A DNA stretch of 64,000 bases, taken from positions 620,001 to 684,000 of the forward strand of contig JAAHII010000001.1 of NCBI GenBank assembly GCA_010671905.1, read 5' to 3'. The notes under the pieces are model-generated. The model was not told the DNA's origin and ran no database searches. It was given only the letters and a program-made list of their open reading frames with translations. The stretch comes from Leptolyngbya sp. SIOISBB (lineage in GTDB: Bacteria > Cyanobacteriota > Cyanobacteriia > Phormidesmidales > Phormidesmidaceae). Position numbers and translations under genes: made by a program. Below are positions 38,942 through 47,729 of the stretch, piece by piece (positions within the stretch are counted from its first letter, which is position 1; each line of letters opens with the position of its first letter).

Positions 38942-40122
38942 TAGGGTTGATTCATTGTAGTGAGAGTAAAACCTGGTCAAGTCGATTGGCGAAAAACCGT
39001 TTGGCCTGAGCGATGGAGTCCAGATTGAACCGCCGTGCTGCCGTGATGAAGAAATTGCGAATGGTCGAGTAGTTAGCGGCAGTGTTGGCCGCGCGTTGCG
39101 GTGCCCGGTCTTCGTTGAGGACAACATCTTTCGGCCAATGCAAGCGATTCTCAATCGACCAATGCCCTTGTAATCCTTTTAGAAAGGTCGCCGCATCCGC
39201 ATCCAGGTTACTGATGTAATAGTGGGTTTGGGCAAAGGGCCGCCTTTCACGGTAGCCCCATCGTTCGACACACAGCCCCCGCTGCAGTCCTGGCCACGAC
39301 TCGGCCCAGTCCTGGCCAGTCACCTCATAGACCGACACTCGGCGATAGACCCAACGGCCATGACTGCGGTCTTCGCGTTGTTCGCAATCGAGCGGTTCCT
39401 GGTGCTCACTCACCTGTTTCAGGGCGTTGAGCAACGTCGGTTGATTCCCCTTCACCGTCAAGAGGTAGTAAGCTTTTTTGCTGGTGTAGGCAGGCGACCG
39501 TTTTTTTTGACAATGCAGTGCATCCGCAGTGACTAACACCCCTTCGAGGTCAAGGGTCGCGAGCATCTGCTGGACGACTTGCTGTTCACTTTGATGCTGG
39601 TTTTCCATCCCCTCACTGGCATAGACAAAGCCCCGGCGATGTCCAAACAGACTGACCATCATGACAAAGTTTTGCTGGGCGCTGGCGTAGTCCTTCATCG
39701 TCCCCTTGATGCTCTTGCCGTCAATGGCCACCCACTCCGCTTCGCTTAAGGGCACCGATGCGGCCGCCCACTGGCGAAAGATGCGCGTTAAAACAATAAA
39801 GTCGCACTGCTCTAGCACCCGCCGGAACGTCGAGTCCGAAGGGGTCGCCGAGCGCACCGGACGGTTGAGTTGGCGACAGAGTTCCCCGCCGTACTGTTGC
39901 GCAAAGGTTTCCATCGGGCGAGCGCCCCAGTAGCCGCACATCGCGCCGGTAATCAGCAACAACAACAGTAGCCAGAGCGGATAGCGCAGGCCCCGTAAGT
40001 GGCGAAAGTCCTCGGCGGTTTCCAGAAGAGTCAGTAAGGGAAAGTCCATCTTGCATTCCTAACAGCAACATCCCCAATAAGACCTATTCTCATTTTTCTC
40101 TTCCGACAATGAATCAACCCTA
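38942..40122 (-). mobile_element. ISAs1-family insertion sequence, copy 2 (intact)
   Basis: 1181 bp, same ends as copy 1. Direct repeat CTTCGAGAAG at 38932-38941 and 40123-40132. Carries the intact transposase 38952-40049. Recently moved, because it appears almost identical to copy 1. Confidence 0.94.
38952..40049 (-). CDS. ISAs1-family transposase
   Basis: 365 residues, complete. The N-terminal DDE-associated domain (about 1-95) has the usual opening D-F-P-L-L-T-L-L. The catalytic core has A-I-D-G-K-S (first Asp), V-T-A-D-A-L-H (second Asp) and G-H-W-S-I-E-N-R-L-H-W (Glu region). The two Lys/Arg-rich homopolymers (A8 near residue 175, T6 on the plus strand at about 39474) are the sites where copies elsewhere go out of frame. 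Confidence 0.93.
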   Translation of the reverse strand: MDFPLLTLLETAEDFRHLRGLRYPLWLLLLLLITGAMCGYWGARPMETFAQQYGGELCRQLNRPVRSATPSDSTFRRVLEQCDFIVLTRIFRQWAAASVPLSEAEWVAIDGKSIKGTMKDYASAQQNFVMMVSLFGHRRGFVYASEGMENQHQSEQQVVQQMLATLDLEGVLVTADALHCQKKRSPAYTSKKAYYLLTVKGNQPTLLNALKQVSEHQEPLDCEQREDRSHGRWVYRRVSVYEVTGQDWAESWPGLQRGLCVERWGYRERRPFAQTHYYISNLDADAATFLKGLQGHWSIENRLHWPKDVVLNEDRAPQRAANTAANYSTIRNFFITAARRFNLDSIAQAKRFFANRLDQVLLSLQ

Positions 40123-40210
40123 CTTCGAGAAGGGGATGCCCTACAACGTTGAAAAGTTCATCAGAGAATAACTTCAGCCGTCTGGAATGGCCTGCTCAAA
40201 CTGCGGCTGG

Positions 40211-40735
40211 CTATATCAGACTTAGCTGTGTCGAATAGCTTCGAATATCTGGGGTGTGGGACTGTTCATGTTGCAGCAGCCAGCGCTTGCGCTCAAGGCC
40301 GCCCGCGTAACCGGTGAGTTGACGATTAGCGGCCACGACTCGATGGCAGGGCACAATAATTGAGATGGGGTTACGACCGTTTGCGGCCCCAACGGCCCGA
40401 GAGGCTGCAGGGTTGCCGAGCATTTGCGCCAGTGCGCCGTATGAGCAGGTGGTGCCAAACGGAATCTGCTGCAAGTATTGCCAAACGCGCTGCTGAAAGT
40501 CAGTGCCCGACGGATTTAGGGGCATGTCGAAGGTTTGACGCTGCCCGGCAAAATACTCACTGAGCTGTTCCCGAACTTGCGGGAAAGGGGCAATCCAGGA
40601 TGCTTCAGTCCAGTGCTGCATCTCTGTGGGAAAGTACTTTTGGCCTTTTAGGTAAAGACCGGTGAGCGATCGCCCATCGGAGGTCAACAACAGCGCCCCC
40701 AAAGGACTCTCTATCCATTCGTAGTAAGTCGTCAT
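40211..40735 (-). CDS. ogt: methylated-DNA-[protein]-cysteine S-methyltransferase Ogt
   Basis: 174 residues. Removes alkyl groups from O6-alkylguanine by transfer to its own cysteine in I-V-P-C-H-R-V. Start ATG 40735. It follows the AlkA-type gene by 3 bp and is clearly in its operon. Confidence 0.93.
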   Translation of the reverse strand: MTTYYEWIESPLGALLLTSDGRSLTGLYLKGQKYFPTEMQHWTEASWIAPFPQVREQLSEYFAGQRQTFDMPLNPSGTDFQQRVWQYLQQIPFGTTCSYGALAQMLGNPAASRAVGAANGRNPISIIVPCHRVVAANRQLTGYAGGLERKRWLLQHEQSHTPDIRSYSTQLSLI

Positions 40736-40738
40736 TAT

Positions 40739-42169
40739 TTACAAATCTCCTGTAACGGGTGACAACGAGGCCCATAGGCACATTGCTGCGTAAGCGCGCC
40801 AGGGCCGCCAGGGTTCAGCGGCGGCTAGTACGGCTTTGGCTTTATCCATCTGCAGTACTTGCCGCAGTACCAAGTCTCCAGACGGAAAAGCATCGGGATA
40901 GGCGAGTATGCGCATGGCCATATACTGAGCCGTCCAGTCGCCAATGCCGGGAATCGCCTTGAGTTGTTGAATCGTGGTATCGACATCGGCATAGGCGGTT
41001 AGTTGCAACTTGCCAGCGGCCGCCGCTTGAGCGATCGTGATAATGGCCTGGGCTCGTCGCGACACGATGCCCAGGGCGGCGAGTTCAGCTAGGGGAGCCT
41101 CGGCAAGTTGGGCAACGGTTGGCGTCAGGTAGGTGAGTCCTACAACCGGGGTTTGGATGGGACTACCAAAGGTCTGGACGACCCTGCCCATCAGGGTGGT
41201 AGCCGCTTTAACACTGACTTGTTGACCCAAAATGGCCCGGACAGCGATCTCAAAGCCATCAAAAGCACCGGGTACGCGCATGCCGCTATCGGCTTCGGGT
41301 AAATCGCCCAGATGTTCAGCAATGAGGACGGGGTCGGCAGCCAGATCAAACAGCCATTTGACCCGGGTCAAAACGGGCAAAATGACGGCAACTAACGAGG
41401 CCGATAGCTCGACTCGCAGCTTGTTCTGGTCAGGGATGGGGGAGACGCTAATCCAGCCTTGGTGATCACCAATTTTGACGGTGCGCTGATAGCGATCGCA
41501 ATGAATCTGTTCGACCCCAGCAATCGCGCGGCCCTGTAAAAAATCAATCAGTTGCGGCCAGTTGAATGGTGGACGGTAGGCCAGTTCGCAGTGCAGACTG
41601 TCTTGAGGCATCCCCGTCCGTTTCCGTAAGTCAGTGGGATTGAGTCGATAACGCTGCTTAAACAGAGCGTTCAATCGTCGCACGCTGGAAAATCCGCTGG
41701 CAAAGGCCACTTCTGCGACAGAGAGGGAACTGTCTGTGAGTAGGCGCTTCGCTAACAGCAACCGCTGAGTTTGGGCCAGCTGAATGGGAGAAACGCCAAA
41801 TTCTTGTTGCAGGACGCGGCGCAGGTGGCGATCGCTGATGCCTAACTGTTGAGCCAGTGCCGCTACCGACTGTTCTGTGAGAATGCCGTTTTCGATATGG
41901 TTGGCCGCTGCCGCTGCCAGCCGACTCACGGCGTCAATCTTGGCTTGTCCGGGCGCTAGCTCGGGACGGCAGCGTAAGCAGGGCCGATAGCCCGCCCGTT
42001 CCGCCGCCGCTGCACTGGGATAAAACGAACAGTTTTGCGGCTGCGGTACTTTCGCGGGACAAACGGTACGACAGTAAATTCCCGTGCTCGCAACGCCGAC
42101 AAAAAAGACACCATCAAACCGGCGATCGCTGCTCAAAACGGCCTGGTAATACTGGTCATCTGTCAGCAT
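40739..42169 (-). CDS. AdaA-AraC-AlkA fusion: DNA-3-methyladenine glycosylase 2 with Ada regulatory domain
   Basis: 476 residues in three parts. First, an Ada zinc domain (residues about 1-75), with the methyl-acceptor region G-I-Y-C-R-T-V-C and a C-L-R-C pair. Then an AraC-type HTH (about 80-180). Then an AlkA N-domain and HhH-GPD glycosylase (G-I-G-D-W-T-A-Q-Y near residue 400, catalytic Asp about 25 residues later in S-G-D-L). The Ada domain should sense methyl phosphotriesters and switch on the repair operon; the glycosylase excises N3-methyladenine. Directly upstream of ogt. Confidence 0.9.
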   Translation of the reverse strand: MLTDDQYYQAVLSSDRRFDGVFFVGVASTGIYCRTVCPAKVPQPQNCSFYPSAAAAERAGYRPCLRCRPELAPGQAKIDAVSRLAAAAANHIENGILTEQSVAALAQQLGISDRHLRRVLQQEFGVSPIQLAQTQRLLLAKRLLTDSSLSVAEVAFASGFSSVRRLNALFKQRYRLNPTDLRKRTGMPQDSLHCELAYRPPFNWPQLIDFLQGRAIAGVEQIHCDRYQRTVKIGDHQGWISVSPIPDQNKLRVELSASLVAVILPVLTRVKWLFDLAADPVLIAEHLGDLPEADSGMRVPGAFDGFEIAVRAILGQQVSVKAATTLMGRVVQTFGSPIQTPVVGLTYLTPTVAQLAEAPLAELAALGIVSRRAQAIITIAQAAAAGKLQLTAYADVDTTIQQLKAIPGIGDWTAQYMAMRILAYPDAFPSGDLVLRQVLQMDKAKAVLAAAEPWRPWRAYAAMCLWASLSPVTGDL

Positions 42170-42190
42170 GACACCCTCTGGGTGAAGACA

Positions 42191-42215
42191 GACTCAGCAT
42201 AAAAGATGCTGAGTC
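42191..42215. terminator. hairpin between cobW and the ada-alkA gene
   Basis: Stem GACTCAGCAT/ATGCTGAGTC with a 5-nt loop. It could end the long cobalt operon on the minus strand, but no clear T run follows, so a terminator role is only probable. Confidence 0.4.
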
Positions 42216-42257
42216 GGCTGTCTCGCCATTTTCGGACTTGAAAGCAATTCCGGTAGC

Positions 42258-42387
42258 TAGGGGCTGTCATCATTCAGCCGTTAAACTCTGGCGATGAGAG
42301 GGATACAGCCCCTAGCTTATAAGTTGAGTGCGGGCGTGGTGATGCTTGGCCTTAAAGGCTTCTAGGTTTAATTGATGACACGCCCTA
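42258..42387 (+). mobile_element. MITE family 2, complete copy
   Basis: 130 bp between ends TAGGGGCTGTCATCATT and (inverted) TAGGGCGTGTCATCAATT, flanked by TA. Internal arm GGGGCTGT/ACAGCCCC. Homologous over its whole length to 16569-16704. Confidence 0.75.
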
Positions 42388-42480
42388 TGGTCGCAAAACT
42401 CGCCTTTGTCCCCAAGCGTGCGTCTTCGACCTGCCTTCCCGGCATTCTGCGATCGCTTAAGTCCCTTTTGAGTCCCAGGT

Positions 42481-43536
42481 CTATCCCATTACCGCCTCGG
42501 TGATTTGCTTGCCATCCAGCTCATGGCCAATGAAGACGAGTTGAGTTTGACGGGACTCCGATGGTTGCCAAGGGCGATCGTAAAAGTGATCGAAGCGCTG
42601 CCCTACCCCCTGTAAGACAAGACGCATCGCCTTATTCGGAACCGCGACGAAACCTTTAATGCGGTAGATGTCTTGCTGTTGCACCAACGTTTGCAGCTTT
42701 TTGACTAGAACTTTGGGGTCAAAAGCCTGCTCTAGTTGAATGCAAATGGAATTGATCTGGTCGTCGTGTTCATGTTCTGCTTCGTGGTCATGATGGCTGG
42801 GGCGGCTGTCGAGGTTGTCTTCCACAGCGGCGTTGAAACCGAGCAGCACCTCGGGATGAATAGCGCCTTGATGGCAAGGCACGATCTTGATGCCGGTAGG
42901 GGCTTGGGACTGCAGCCAGGTTTGGACGCGATCGCGACTGTCATCCTCCATCAAATCAGTCTTAGTCAGCAACACCATGTCAGCGCAGGCCAGCTGATCT
43001 TCAAACAACTCTTCAATCGGGGTCTCATGCTCCAGACTGTCATCTGCCCGACGCTGGGCTTCCAGGGCATCCAAGTCGCCCACGATTTGCCCTTTAGCTA
43101 AGGCGTCACCATCAACCACTGTCACGACACCATCCACCGTGGCTCCAGTGCGAATCTCAGGCCAGCGAAATGCTTGCACCAAAGGCTTTGGCAGCGCCAA
43201 ACCCGAGGTTTCGATGACGATGCAGTCAATTTCCTCACGCCGTTTCAGGAGTTCTTGCATGGTGGGCAAAAACTCTTCCTGCACGGTGCAGCACAGGCAG
43301 CCGTTCGCGAGTTCCAAAATGTTGGTTGCGGCAGGCTCGTTGGCAGCCCCTGTCTCGTCATCTTCATCACAGACCTGGCACGATCGCAAAATCTCGCCGT
43401 CAATGCCAACTTCGCCAAATTCATTGACCAGCACGGCAATGCGGCGGCCCTGATTGTTTTGCAATAGGTGGCGAACCAACGTGGTTTTGCCGGAGCCAAG
43501 AAAGCCAGTGACAACCGTAACGGGAATTTTATGCAT
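42481..43536 (-). CDS. cobW: CobW family GTP-dependent metal chaperone
   Basis: 351 residues from ATG 43536. A 59-residue upstream extension is rejected because the G3E GTPase domain begins at M-H-K-I-P-V-T-V-V-T. Walker A G-F-L-G-S-G-K-T-T, the metal site C-L-C-C, and the guanine motif T-K-T-D are present. A His-rich stretch (H-H-D-H-E-A-E-H-E-H, about residue 255) binds metal. Being last in the cobalt transport operon, it probably delivers cobalt for cobalamin, though zinc chaperones look alike. It overlaps the DUF1636 gene by 8 bp. Confidence 0.88.
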   Translation of the reverse strand: MHKIPVTVVTGFLGSGKTTLVRHLLQNNQGRRIAVLVNEFGEVGIDGEILRSCQVCDEDDETGAANEPAATNILELANGCLCCTVQEEFLPTMQELLKRREEIDCIVIETSGLALPKPLVQAFRWPEIRTGATVDGVVTVVDGDALAKGQIVGDLDALEAQRRADDSLEHETPIEELFEDQLACADMVLLTKTDLMEDDSRDRVQTWLQSQAPTGIKIVPCHQGAIHPEVLLGFNAAVEDNLDSRPSHHDHEAEHEHDDQINSICIQLEQAFDPKVLVKKLQTLVQQQDIYRIKGFVAVPNKAMRLVLQGVGQRFDHFYDRPWQPSESRQTQLVFIGHELDGKQITEAVMG

Positions 43537-43942
43537 GAGAAATCTCCGATGAAGGGGGGGCAGCATGAGTGGGGAGCGGGGGCAACACGAAGGCCGTGGC
43601 GCGGCGAATTTCTGGGGGACGATCGCGATAGGGCACGCGGCCATCCTCCGCAGCAGTGTATTGCTGACAGAATTCCGACACTTGAGGAGCTTCAGTAGCC
43701 GGGTCAACCCCACTCATGATGAAGGTGAGTTTGCCGGGGGCCGCCACCGAGACATTGCAGGGTTGGTGACAGCCAGCCATACAGCGCAACGGCTCGATAT
43801 GAACTGTATTTTGCAGATTCCGAGCGGTGAGTTCTTGGCGTAACTGATCAATCAAGTATTGACCACCCGACACGCCATCGCGGCTGCGTTCTTGTGCTGA
43901 GAAACGGCACAACGCGCACACCATCAAAGTTGTTTCAGACAT
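43529..43942 (-). CDS. DUF1636 metal-binding, 2Fe-2S thioredoxin-like protein
   Basis: 137 residues. C-A-L-C near residue 10 and C-M-A-G-C-H-Q-P-C near residue 54, the ferredoxin-like cysteine set of DUF1636. The family is often beside cobalt or cobalamin genes. Overlap with cobW implies coupled translation. Exact role unknown; redox handling or metal sensing are possible. Confidence 0.75.
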   Translation of the reverse strand: MSETTLMVCALCRFSAQERSRDGVSGGQYLIDQLRQELTARNLQNTVHIEPLRCMAGCHQPCNVSVAAPGKLTFIMSGVDPATEAPQVSEFCQQYTAAEDGRVPYRDRPPEIRRATAFVLPPLPTHAAPPSSEISHA

Positions 43943-44009
43943 TACTCAAAGGGTTAGAAATTTTCAAAAATGAACAAATCGCCTTGATCAGAGGTGCCAA
44001 AGTGCTGCA

Positions 44010-44597
44010 TCAAGGCTGGGTTTGAGACTGCGAGACGAGGGTGGACTGTCGCCACAATAGGAACCCATGAGCCAGCGCCATGACGCCCGTCCACATTGTC
44101 TGCTTGCCAAATAGCTTCACCACGATCGCCCAATCCATCCAGTGACCGTCGGCCATGAAGGGATGCGCCAGCAAAATTAGACCTTGATAAAGCCCAAAGC
44201 CAATTAGCAGAGAGAGGGCCAGCCACAGTCCATGACCCACCCAGGTAGTCTGGGCAAAACCCGGTCGCCAACCGGCAAAGGTGACCACCAGCAACGTGCC
44301 GAGACCCATCAATGCGCCCCAAGTGAAAGCGGTCGCCGTTAGGGGATAGCCTCGTAGGCCAAAGCCGATGGCCTGGTTGACCACCCAAAGTAGCAGCGCC
44401 ACGGCGATCGCCCGCCGTCGGGTCAGCACCAAACCACTCATGACGGCAAAGGCCACTAATGGCGTGTGGGCATACATCACGTTGCTCGCTGTTCCCAAGG
44501 TGAGAAATGTCAGCAGCAACCAGCGGTTTGTAGCTAGCGATCGCCAAGCCAATTCAAACCGAGTTTTGTCTGTAGACAAATGAATCGTGTTAGACAT
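44010..44597 (-). CDS. membrane protein of the cobalt operon, function unknown
   Basis: 195 residues from ATG 44597 (M-S-N-T-I-H). About five membrane helices from residue 27 on. I do not recognise the family. It lies between cbiO and DUF1636 on the same strand in the riboswitch-controlled operon, so a role in cobalt or cobalamin handling is inferred. Upstream, a tandem 16-bp repeat (CATCGCGTCATTCCTC twice) lies at 44651-44682. Confidence 0.65.
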   Translation of the reverse strand: MSNTIHLSTDKTRFELAWRSLATNRWLLLTFLTLGTASNVMYAHTPLVAFAVMSGLVLTRRRAIAVALLLWVVNQAIGFGLRGYPLTATAFTWGALMGLGTLLVVTFAGWRPGFAQTTWVGHGLWLALSLLIGFGLYQGLILLAHPFMADGHWMDWAIVVKLFGKQTMWTGVMALAHGFLLWRQSTLVSQSQTQP

Positions 44598-44695
44598 GTC
44601 GATTCTCCGCATGAGTTCTGAGCAGTTGTTCATGGCCAAACCAAACTTTCATCGCGTCATTCCTCCATCGCGTCATTCCTCTCTGTAAGGTAGGG

Positions 44696-45508
44696 TTAAC
44701 TCTCAAAGCGGCGGCGCATCCAATGGCGCATCCAGTCGGTACTCAGGGCGGCGGCGGCGGGTTCCTGAAGGAGCGCAACCGCCAAGGGTATTCCTAGCCC
44801 TAAGGATTGGAGGTGATCATGCTGGGCAAATACGGCCTCGGTTTCGCCAGCCAGCACCACACGACCGCGATCCATCACCATAATCCACTCGGCCCAGGCA
44901 TAAACGAATTCCAGATCGTGGGTGGCAATCACGGTCGTGGTGCCCGCAGTGTGAATGCGCTCTAGCAGATGAAACAAAGTGCGGGTTTGGGCCGGATCCA
45001 GGTAGGCCGTGGGTTCATCCATCAGCAATAGCTTGGGGTGCAGCACCATCACATCGGCGATAGCCACTCGCTTTTTTTGCCCCAAACTCAGGTGGTTGAT
45101 CGGTGTGTCTGCCAATTCCAGTAGGTCAAAATCCTGGAGGGCTCGTTGCACCAAGCGGCCCACCTCGGCATTGGGTAAACCCAGATTGCAGAGGCCATAG
45201 GACAGGTCTTCCTCAACGGTCGTGGCAATCAGCTGCTGTTCTGGATCTTGAAAGACCAACCCCACCTGCTGACGCAGCGATCGCAGCGATTTGGCTCGGT
45301 AATTCAGGGGCACTCCCTGCCAGTACAGCCGACCGTAATCGGGCTGCAACAAGCCGTCAGCTAGTCGCAGCAGCGTACTTTTACCGCAGCCATTGCGACC
45401 AATCAACGCACAGCGCTGCCCCGCAGGAAACCGCACAGTCAGGTCTTGGACGGCGGGCTGCTGCCCGCAGGGGTAGGTGTACATGACCTGTTCAAACGCG
45501 ATGGGCAT
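44696..45508 (-). CDS. cbiO: cobalt ECF transporter ATPase CbiO
   Basis: 270 residues. Walker A G-R-N-G-C-G-K-S-T, signature L-S-L-G-Q-K-K-R and Walker B L-L-L-M-D-E-P. Energises cobalt uptake with CbiM, N and Q. Overlaps the cbiQ end by 17 bp. Confidence 0.92.
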   Translation of the reverse strand: MPIAFEQVMYTYPCGQQPAVQDLTVRFPAGQRCALIGRNGCGKSTLLRLADGLLQPDYGRLYWQGVPLNYRAKSLRSLRQQVGLVFQDPEQQLIATTVEEDLSYGLCNLGLPNAEVGRLVQRALQDFDLLELADTPINHLSLGQKKRVAIADVMVLHPKLLLMDEPTAYLDPAQTRTLFHLLERIHTAGTTTVIATHDLEFVYAWAEWIMVMDRGRVVLAGETEAVFAQHDHLQSLGLGIPLAVALLQEPAAAALSTDWMRHWMRRRFES

Positions 45509-46295
45509 ACTGCCACCCCATCACGATGACGAGTAAGCCACAGCCCAGAATGGCTTCCGTGCTGTAACGCCAATTAGGCTGATGTCGCCGCCCATGCCAC
45601 ACGCGCAGTTCCCCCGTAAAGCCTCGAGATTGCAGTCCCAGCGACAATTCCCGATAGTTTTCTAACGTGCGGATGAGCAGTTGGCTGACGATCATTCCCA
45701 AACTGTGCAACTGCCGCCGCCAAGTCAAATAGCCACCGCGCGATCGCTGGGCAGTCACTAACTCGGTGGCAGTCGCTGCCAGCATGAAAATAAAGCGATA
45801 CATCAACCCCAGCAGTTCGATCATCAGGCTTGGACAGCGCAGTTGCCGCAGCACTCGCAAGAGTTCGACAAAGGGCACCGTCAGCAAAATGAAATACAGA
45901 CAAGACGTTAGAGCGATCGCTCGCATCAATACGCCGCTGGCCTGCTCCCAGCCTTGGCGACTGAGATAAACGTACACGGGGCCAACCTCGATACCTTGCC
46001 ACACATCAGATGGCAAATTGCCGAGATCTGGCGTCATCGCAAAGCCCAACAGCAAGGCTGGCACACTCATTAGCCAAAAGCTCATCGGCAACAGCAATAG
46101 CCGTCCATAGATGCTCACCGGAATTTGGGCGTAACCAACAATCCACCAGGCTAGCCAGAGCACGATCGCCCCCTGCACCAGCGGCGAGGCGCCGTAGCTG
46201 AGGATGAAGAGCGCGATCGCAAACCCTAACTTATGGCTGGGCGGTAAATACCGTAAGCGATTGGTATAGGCCAAAGAATCAATCTGATGGTGCAT
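45492..46295 (-). CDS. cbiQ: cobalt ECF transporter transmembrane protein CbiQ
   Basis: 267 residues with about five to six membrane helices and the CbiQ-type coupling motif region Q-S-R-G-F-T (A-R-G-like) near residue 225. T component linking CbiM/N to CbiO. Starts 52 bp after cbiN. Confidence 0.9.
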   Translation of the reverse strand: MHHQIDSLAYTNRLRYLPPSHKLGFAIALFILSYGASPLVQGAIVLWLAWWIVGYAQIPVSIYGRLLLLPMSFWLMSVPALLLGFAMTPDLGNLPSDVWQGIEVGPVYVYLSRQGWEQASGVLMRAIALTSCLYFILLTVPFVELLRVLRQLRCPSLMIELLGLMYRFIFMLAATATELVTAQRSRGGYLTWRRQLHSLGMIVSQLLIRTLENYRELSLGLQSRGFTGELRVWHGRRHQPNWRYSTEAILGCGLLVIVMGWQYAHRV

Positions 46296-46347
46296 AGTCT
46301 TGACCGTGAAGCTCCCACCTGAGCAATGAGAACGGCTAATTAGCTAC

Positions 46348-46647
46348 CTATTCCCGTGACTGCGGACGTTCCGTCCGGCCCCGATATAGACCGACGACAT
46401 ATCCCACGACACCCGCCCCGATCGCCGCTTGCGCCACAAACAACAGACTTTCAATCTCGCCACTAGGGGGTTCAAACACACTGCCAAACCAGGGTTCATA
46501 CTCCGGTTGAATTTCCGTAATCGCTTCCTCGGCCTCGCCGTCAGCGCCACCATATTCGCCTTGCACAAAAATGATCGGCAGCACCGCTAGGGCGATGACC
46601 GTCAAAACAATGAGCCAATTACCTTGTTGTTTTTGTTGAGTTGGCAT
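46348..46647 (-). CDS. cbiN: cobalt transporter auxiliary protein CbiN
   Basis: 99 residues from ATG 46647; an upstream in-frame ATG at 46740 is rejected because it would begin inside a strong hairpin. Two membrane helices (about 11-28 and 70-89) flank an acidic periplasmic loop with F-x-P-P-S-G-E-I-E-S-L-L-F, typical of CbiN. CbiN promotes cobalt loading into CbiM. Confidence 0.9.
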   Translation of the reverse strand: MPTQQKQQGNWLIVLTVIALAVLPIIFVQGEYGGADGEAEEAITEIQPEYEPWFGSVFEPPSGEIESLLFVAQAAIGAGVVGYVVGLYRGRTERPQSRE

Positions 46648-46717
46648 GGATCTTTTTGCCGTAATGGGTCTTTGAACAGGATTGGATGCGAAGAAGGGGG
46701 GGTTGACCCGTTCGGCT

Positions 46718-46755
46718 AGCCTGACTTGGCTGTCCATCAACAGCCAAGTCAGGCT
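46718..46755. promoter_or_regulatory. perfect 16-bp-stem hairpin between cbiM and cbiN
   Basis: AGCCTGACTTGGCTGT and its exact complement are separated by six bases. It lies in an unusual 290 bp gap in an otherwise tight operon. It could be an mRNA processing or attenuation site, or a small repeat. No T run makes it a standard terminator. Confidence 0.6.
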
Positions 46756-46937
46756 GACAATTCAGCAAACCTCGCTCCCCGATACCGCGTATTAGGAGAG
46801 TAGGAGTGAAAATTAACCGTCGATTTGGCGATGATCAGCTAGTTGGGCGACTTCCCGCTTAGGCCATATAAATCAGACCTTTCAGCTTGGCTAAGCACCG
46901 TTAATTAGCCCTTTCCCCGACCTGGAAATCGTGATGA

Positions 46938-47687
46938 CTAGGCCTTTAACGCCTTCAACGTTTGCAGCTCTGAGTTGGCGTAAGACTGCAGCCAATTCCA
47001 CACCAGTACCGTGAGCAGCCCTTCGCTAATCGCCAGGGGAAACTGGGTCAGGGCAAAGATGCCCGCGAACTTAGCAAAGGCTGCAACAAAGCCCCCGCTG
47101 GCAGCCGGAAAGGCCAGCGCCAATTGGATGGACGTCACAACGTAAGTGATGAGATTGCCAAGGGCCGCAGCACAAAATACGGCTAATCGCTCTCGACCAC
47201 TGGCGAGCAGAAAACGATAGGCTCCGAAGGCGACCCAAGGCCCCACGATCGCCATTGAAAAGATATTGGCTCCCAGTGTGGTCAGACCGCCGTGGGCCAA
47301 CAACACGGCTTGAAAAATTAGCACCAAGCTGCCTAATACCGTTATCACTTGGGGACCAAATAGCACCGCACCTAGCCCCGTACCCGTCGGATGAGAACAA
47401 CTGCCCGTCACCGAGGGAATTTTCAAGGCTGACAACACGAAGCTAAAGGCTCCGGCCAGGGCCAGTAGCAGCTTGAGTTCAGGGTTCTCGCGCGTAATGC
47501 GGGTGAGCGATCGCAGACCCCACACAAAAAACGGCAGGGACACCACCCACCAAAACACCGCCCAACCGACGGGCAAAAAGCCTTCCATGATGTGCATGGC
47601 CTGAGCCGGTTGCACAGGTGCCAAAACCAAATATGCGCTGAGGGCAATCATCACCCCCAACGACCAAAAACGCTTTGATCGAGTCAT
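46938..47687 (-). CDS. cbiM: cobalt ECF transporter substrate-capture protein CbiM
   Basis: 249 residues from ATG 47687. The ATG at 47741 is not used: it lies inside the B12 box of the riboswitch. A signal peptide (about 1-31, ending A-Q-A) leaves M-H-I-M-E-G-F at the mature N-terminus; the family binds Co2+ or Ni2+ through this N-terminal Met-His. Six to seven membrane helices. The cobalamin riboswitch upstream makes cobalt the likely metal. Confidence 0.93.
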   Translation of the reverse strand: MTRSKRFWSLGVMIALSAYLVLAPVQPAQAMHIMEGFLPVGWAVFWWVVSLPFFVWGLRSLTRITRENPELKLLLALAGAFSFVLSALKIPSVTGSCSHPTGTGLGAVLFGPQVITVLGSLVLIFQAVLLAHGGLTTLGANIFSMAIVGPWVAFGAYRFLLASGRERLAVFCAAALGNLITYVVTSIQLALAFPAASGGFVAAFAKFAGIFALTQFPLAISEGLLTVLVWNWLQSYANSELQTLKALKA

Positions 47688-47729
47688 CTGTAATCTGTAC
47701 CTCGCAGATTCAGTTAGTTTGCAGAAATC

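Noticed and set aside
43954..44547. 197-codon frame overlapping the cobalt-operon membrane gene
   Set aside because: The other frame (44010-44597) has regular membrane helices; this one is Gly/Arg/His-rich and looks like a shadow.
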